Of a DNA stretch of 5,717 bases, positions 5,552-5,717 are shown piece after piece (position 1 is the first letter of the stretch; every line of letters begins with the position of its first letter). The DNA comes from Planctomycetota bacterium. GTDB lineage: Bacteria; Planctomycetota; Brocadiia; Brocadiales; Bathyanammoxibiaceae. The stretch covers positions 1 through 5,717 of the forward strand of contig JAUVQR010000114.1 of assembly GCA_030598065.1 (NCBI GenBank), read 5' to 3'. The notes beneath the pieces were generated by a model, which had not been told where the DNA came from, ran no database searches, and saw only the letters and a list, made by a program, of their open reading frames with translations. Made by a program: the position numbers and the translations under genes.

Positions 5552-5717
5552 CTACGGGTTCGATTGTTTCAAGCGAGCCAGGTGAGCTTCATCCAGTCGG
5601 GTCCTGAACCGTTGCGCCCATTCATGTAGCACGTGTTCGGACTGTTCAAACCTCGTGAGACCGGCCAGCCCACGTCGCCCCTTTTGACAATCAATCGCCG
5701 CCGCTATCCTTTCCCCA
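5552..5717 (-). CDS. Unrecognised protein, C-terminal fragment (start beyond window)
   Basis: An open frame enters from the right edge and ends at TAG 5552-5554, giving the last 54 residues of a protein. It is rich in Arg, Glu, Ala and Leu and looks helical, with segments such as RFEQSEHVLHEWAQRF and LDEAHLARLKQSNP. I recognise no family. Its third codon positions look less GC-rich than those of the hydrogenase genes, which may mean a different origin. It ends 113 nt before the small-subunit ATG; a weak 5-bp hairpin (5538-5550) and a short T-run follow its stop. The hydrogenase operon seems to start from its own promoter in this gap, so the two need not be related. It could also be an open frame by chance. 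Confidence 0.45.
   Translation of the reverse strand, partial: GERIAAAIDCQKGRRGLAGLTRFEQSEHVLHEWAQRFRTRLDEAHLARLKQSNP

Overview
The window carries one minus-strand gene cluster for a membrane-associated, periplasm-facing [NiFe] uptake hydrogenase (group 1 type) and part of its maturation machinery. In transcription order (right to left) the genes are: a Tat-exported small subunit with a C-terminal membrane anchor (5438-4350), the large catalytic subunit (4119-2422), a HyaC/HydC-type cytochrome b (2418-1747), a HybD/HyaD-type maturation protease (1492-998), HypA (1005-649) and the first ~209 residues of HypF (629-1, running off the left edge). At the right edge (5717-5552) there is the tail of an unrecognised minus-strand ORF. 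No convincing plus-strand gene is present; the long plus-strand frames are antisense shadows of the hydrogenase genes.

How the parts work together: the small subunit carries the Fe-S relay and the twin-arginine signal that exports the folded dimer. The large subunit holds the Ni-Fe(CN)2CO site, with CGVC near the N terminus and DPCMAC near the C terminus. Cytochrome b would pass electrons from H2 to the quinone pool. HypF makes the cyanide-ligand precursor, HypA delivers nickel, and the protease then trims the 15-residue tail of the large subunit after its terminal DPCxxCxxH motif. The downstream genes are tightly packed (3-nt gap, 8-nt overlap, 19-nt gap), but two spacers of about 230-255 nt interrupt the operon and are rich in palindromes.

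Points that stand out. (1) The proximal [4Fe-4S] CxxC motif of the small subunit reads C-T-A-D, so Asp replaces a normally invariant Cys. (2) The cytochrome b has Leu where the first-helix heme-ligand His is expected. (3) The spacer between small and large subunit genes is a string of different inverted repeats, including a hairpin plus T7 that looks like an intrinsic terminator directly after the small-subunit stop codon. (4) The large subunit has an excellent Shine-Dalgarno sequence at the ideal distance from an ATC codon, not from the first canonical start (GTG). (5) An extended -10 promoter with an adjacent 12-bp palindrome precedes the operon.

Host: a moderately GC-rich bacterium whose genome contains many short interspersed palindromes. 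The type of palindromes and the hydrogenase layout suggest an (often uncultivated) Nitrospirota or Desulfobacterota-like anaerobe, but this is a guess; no phylogenetic marker gene is present.
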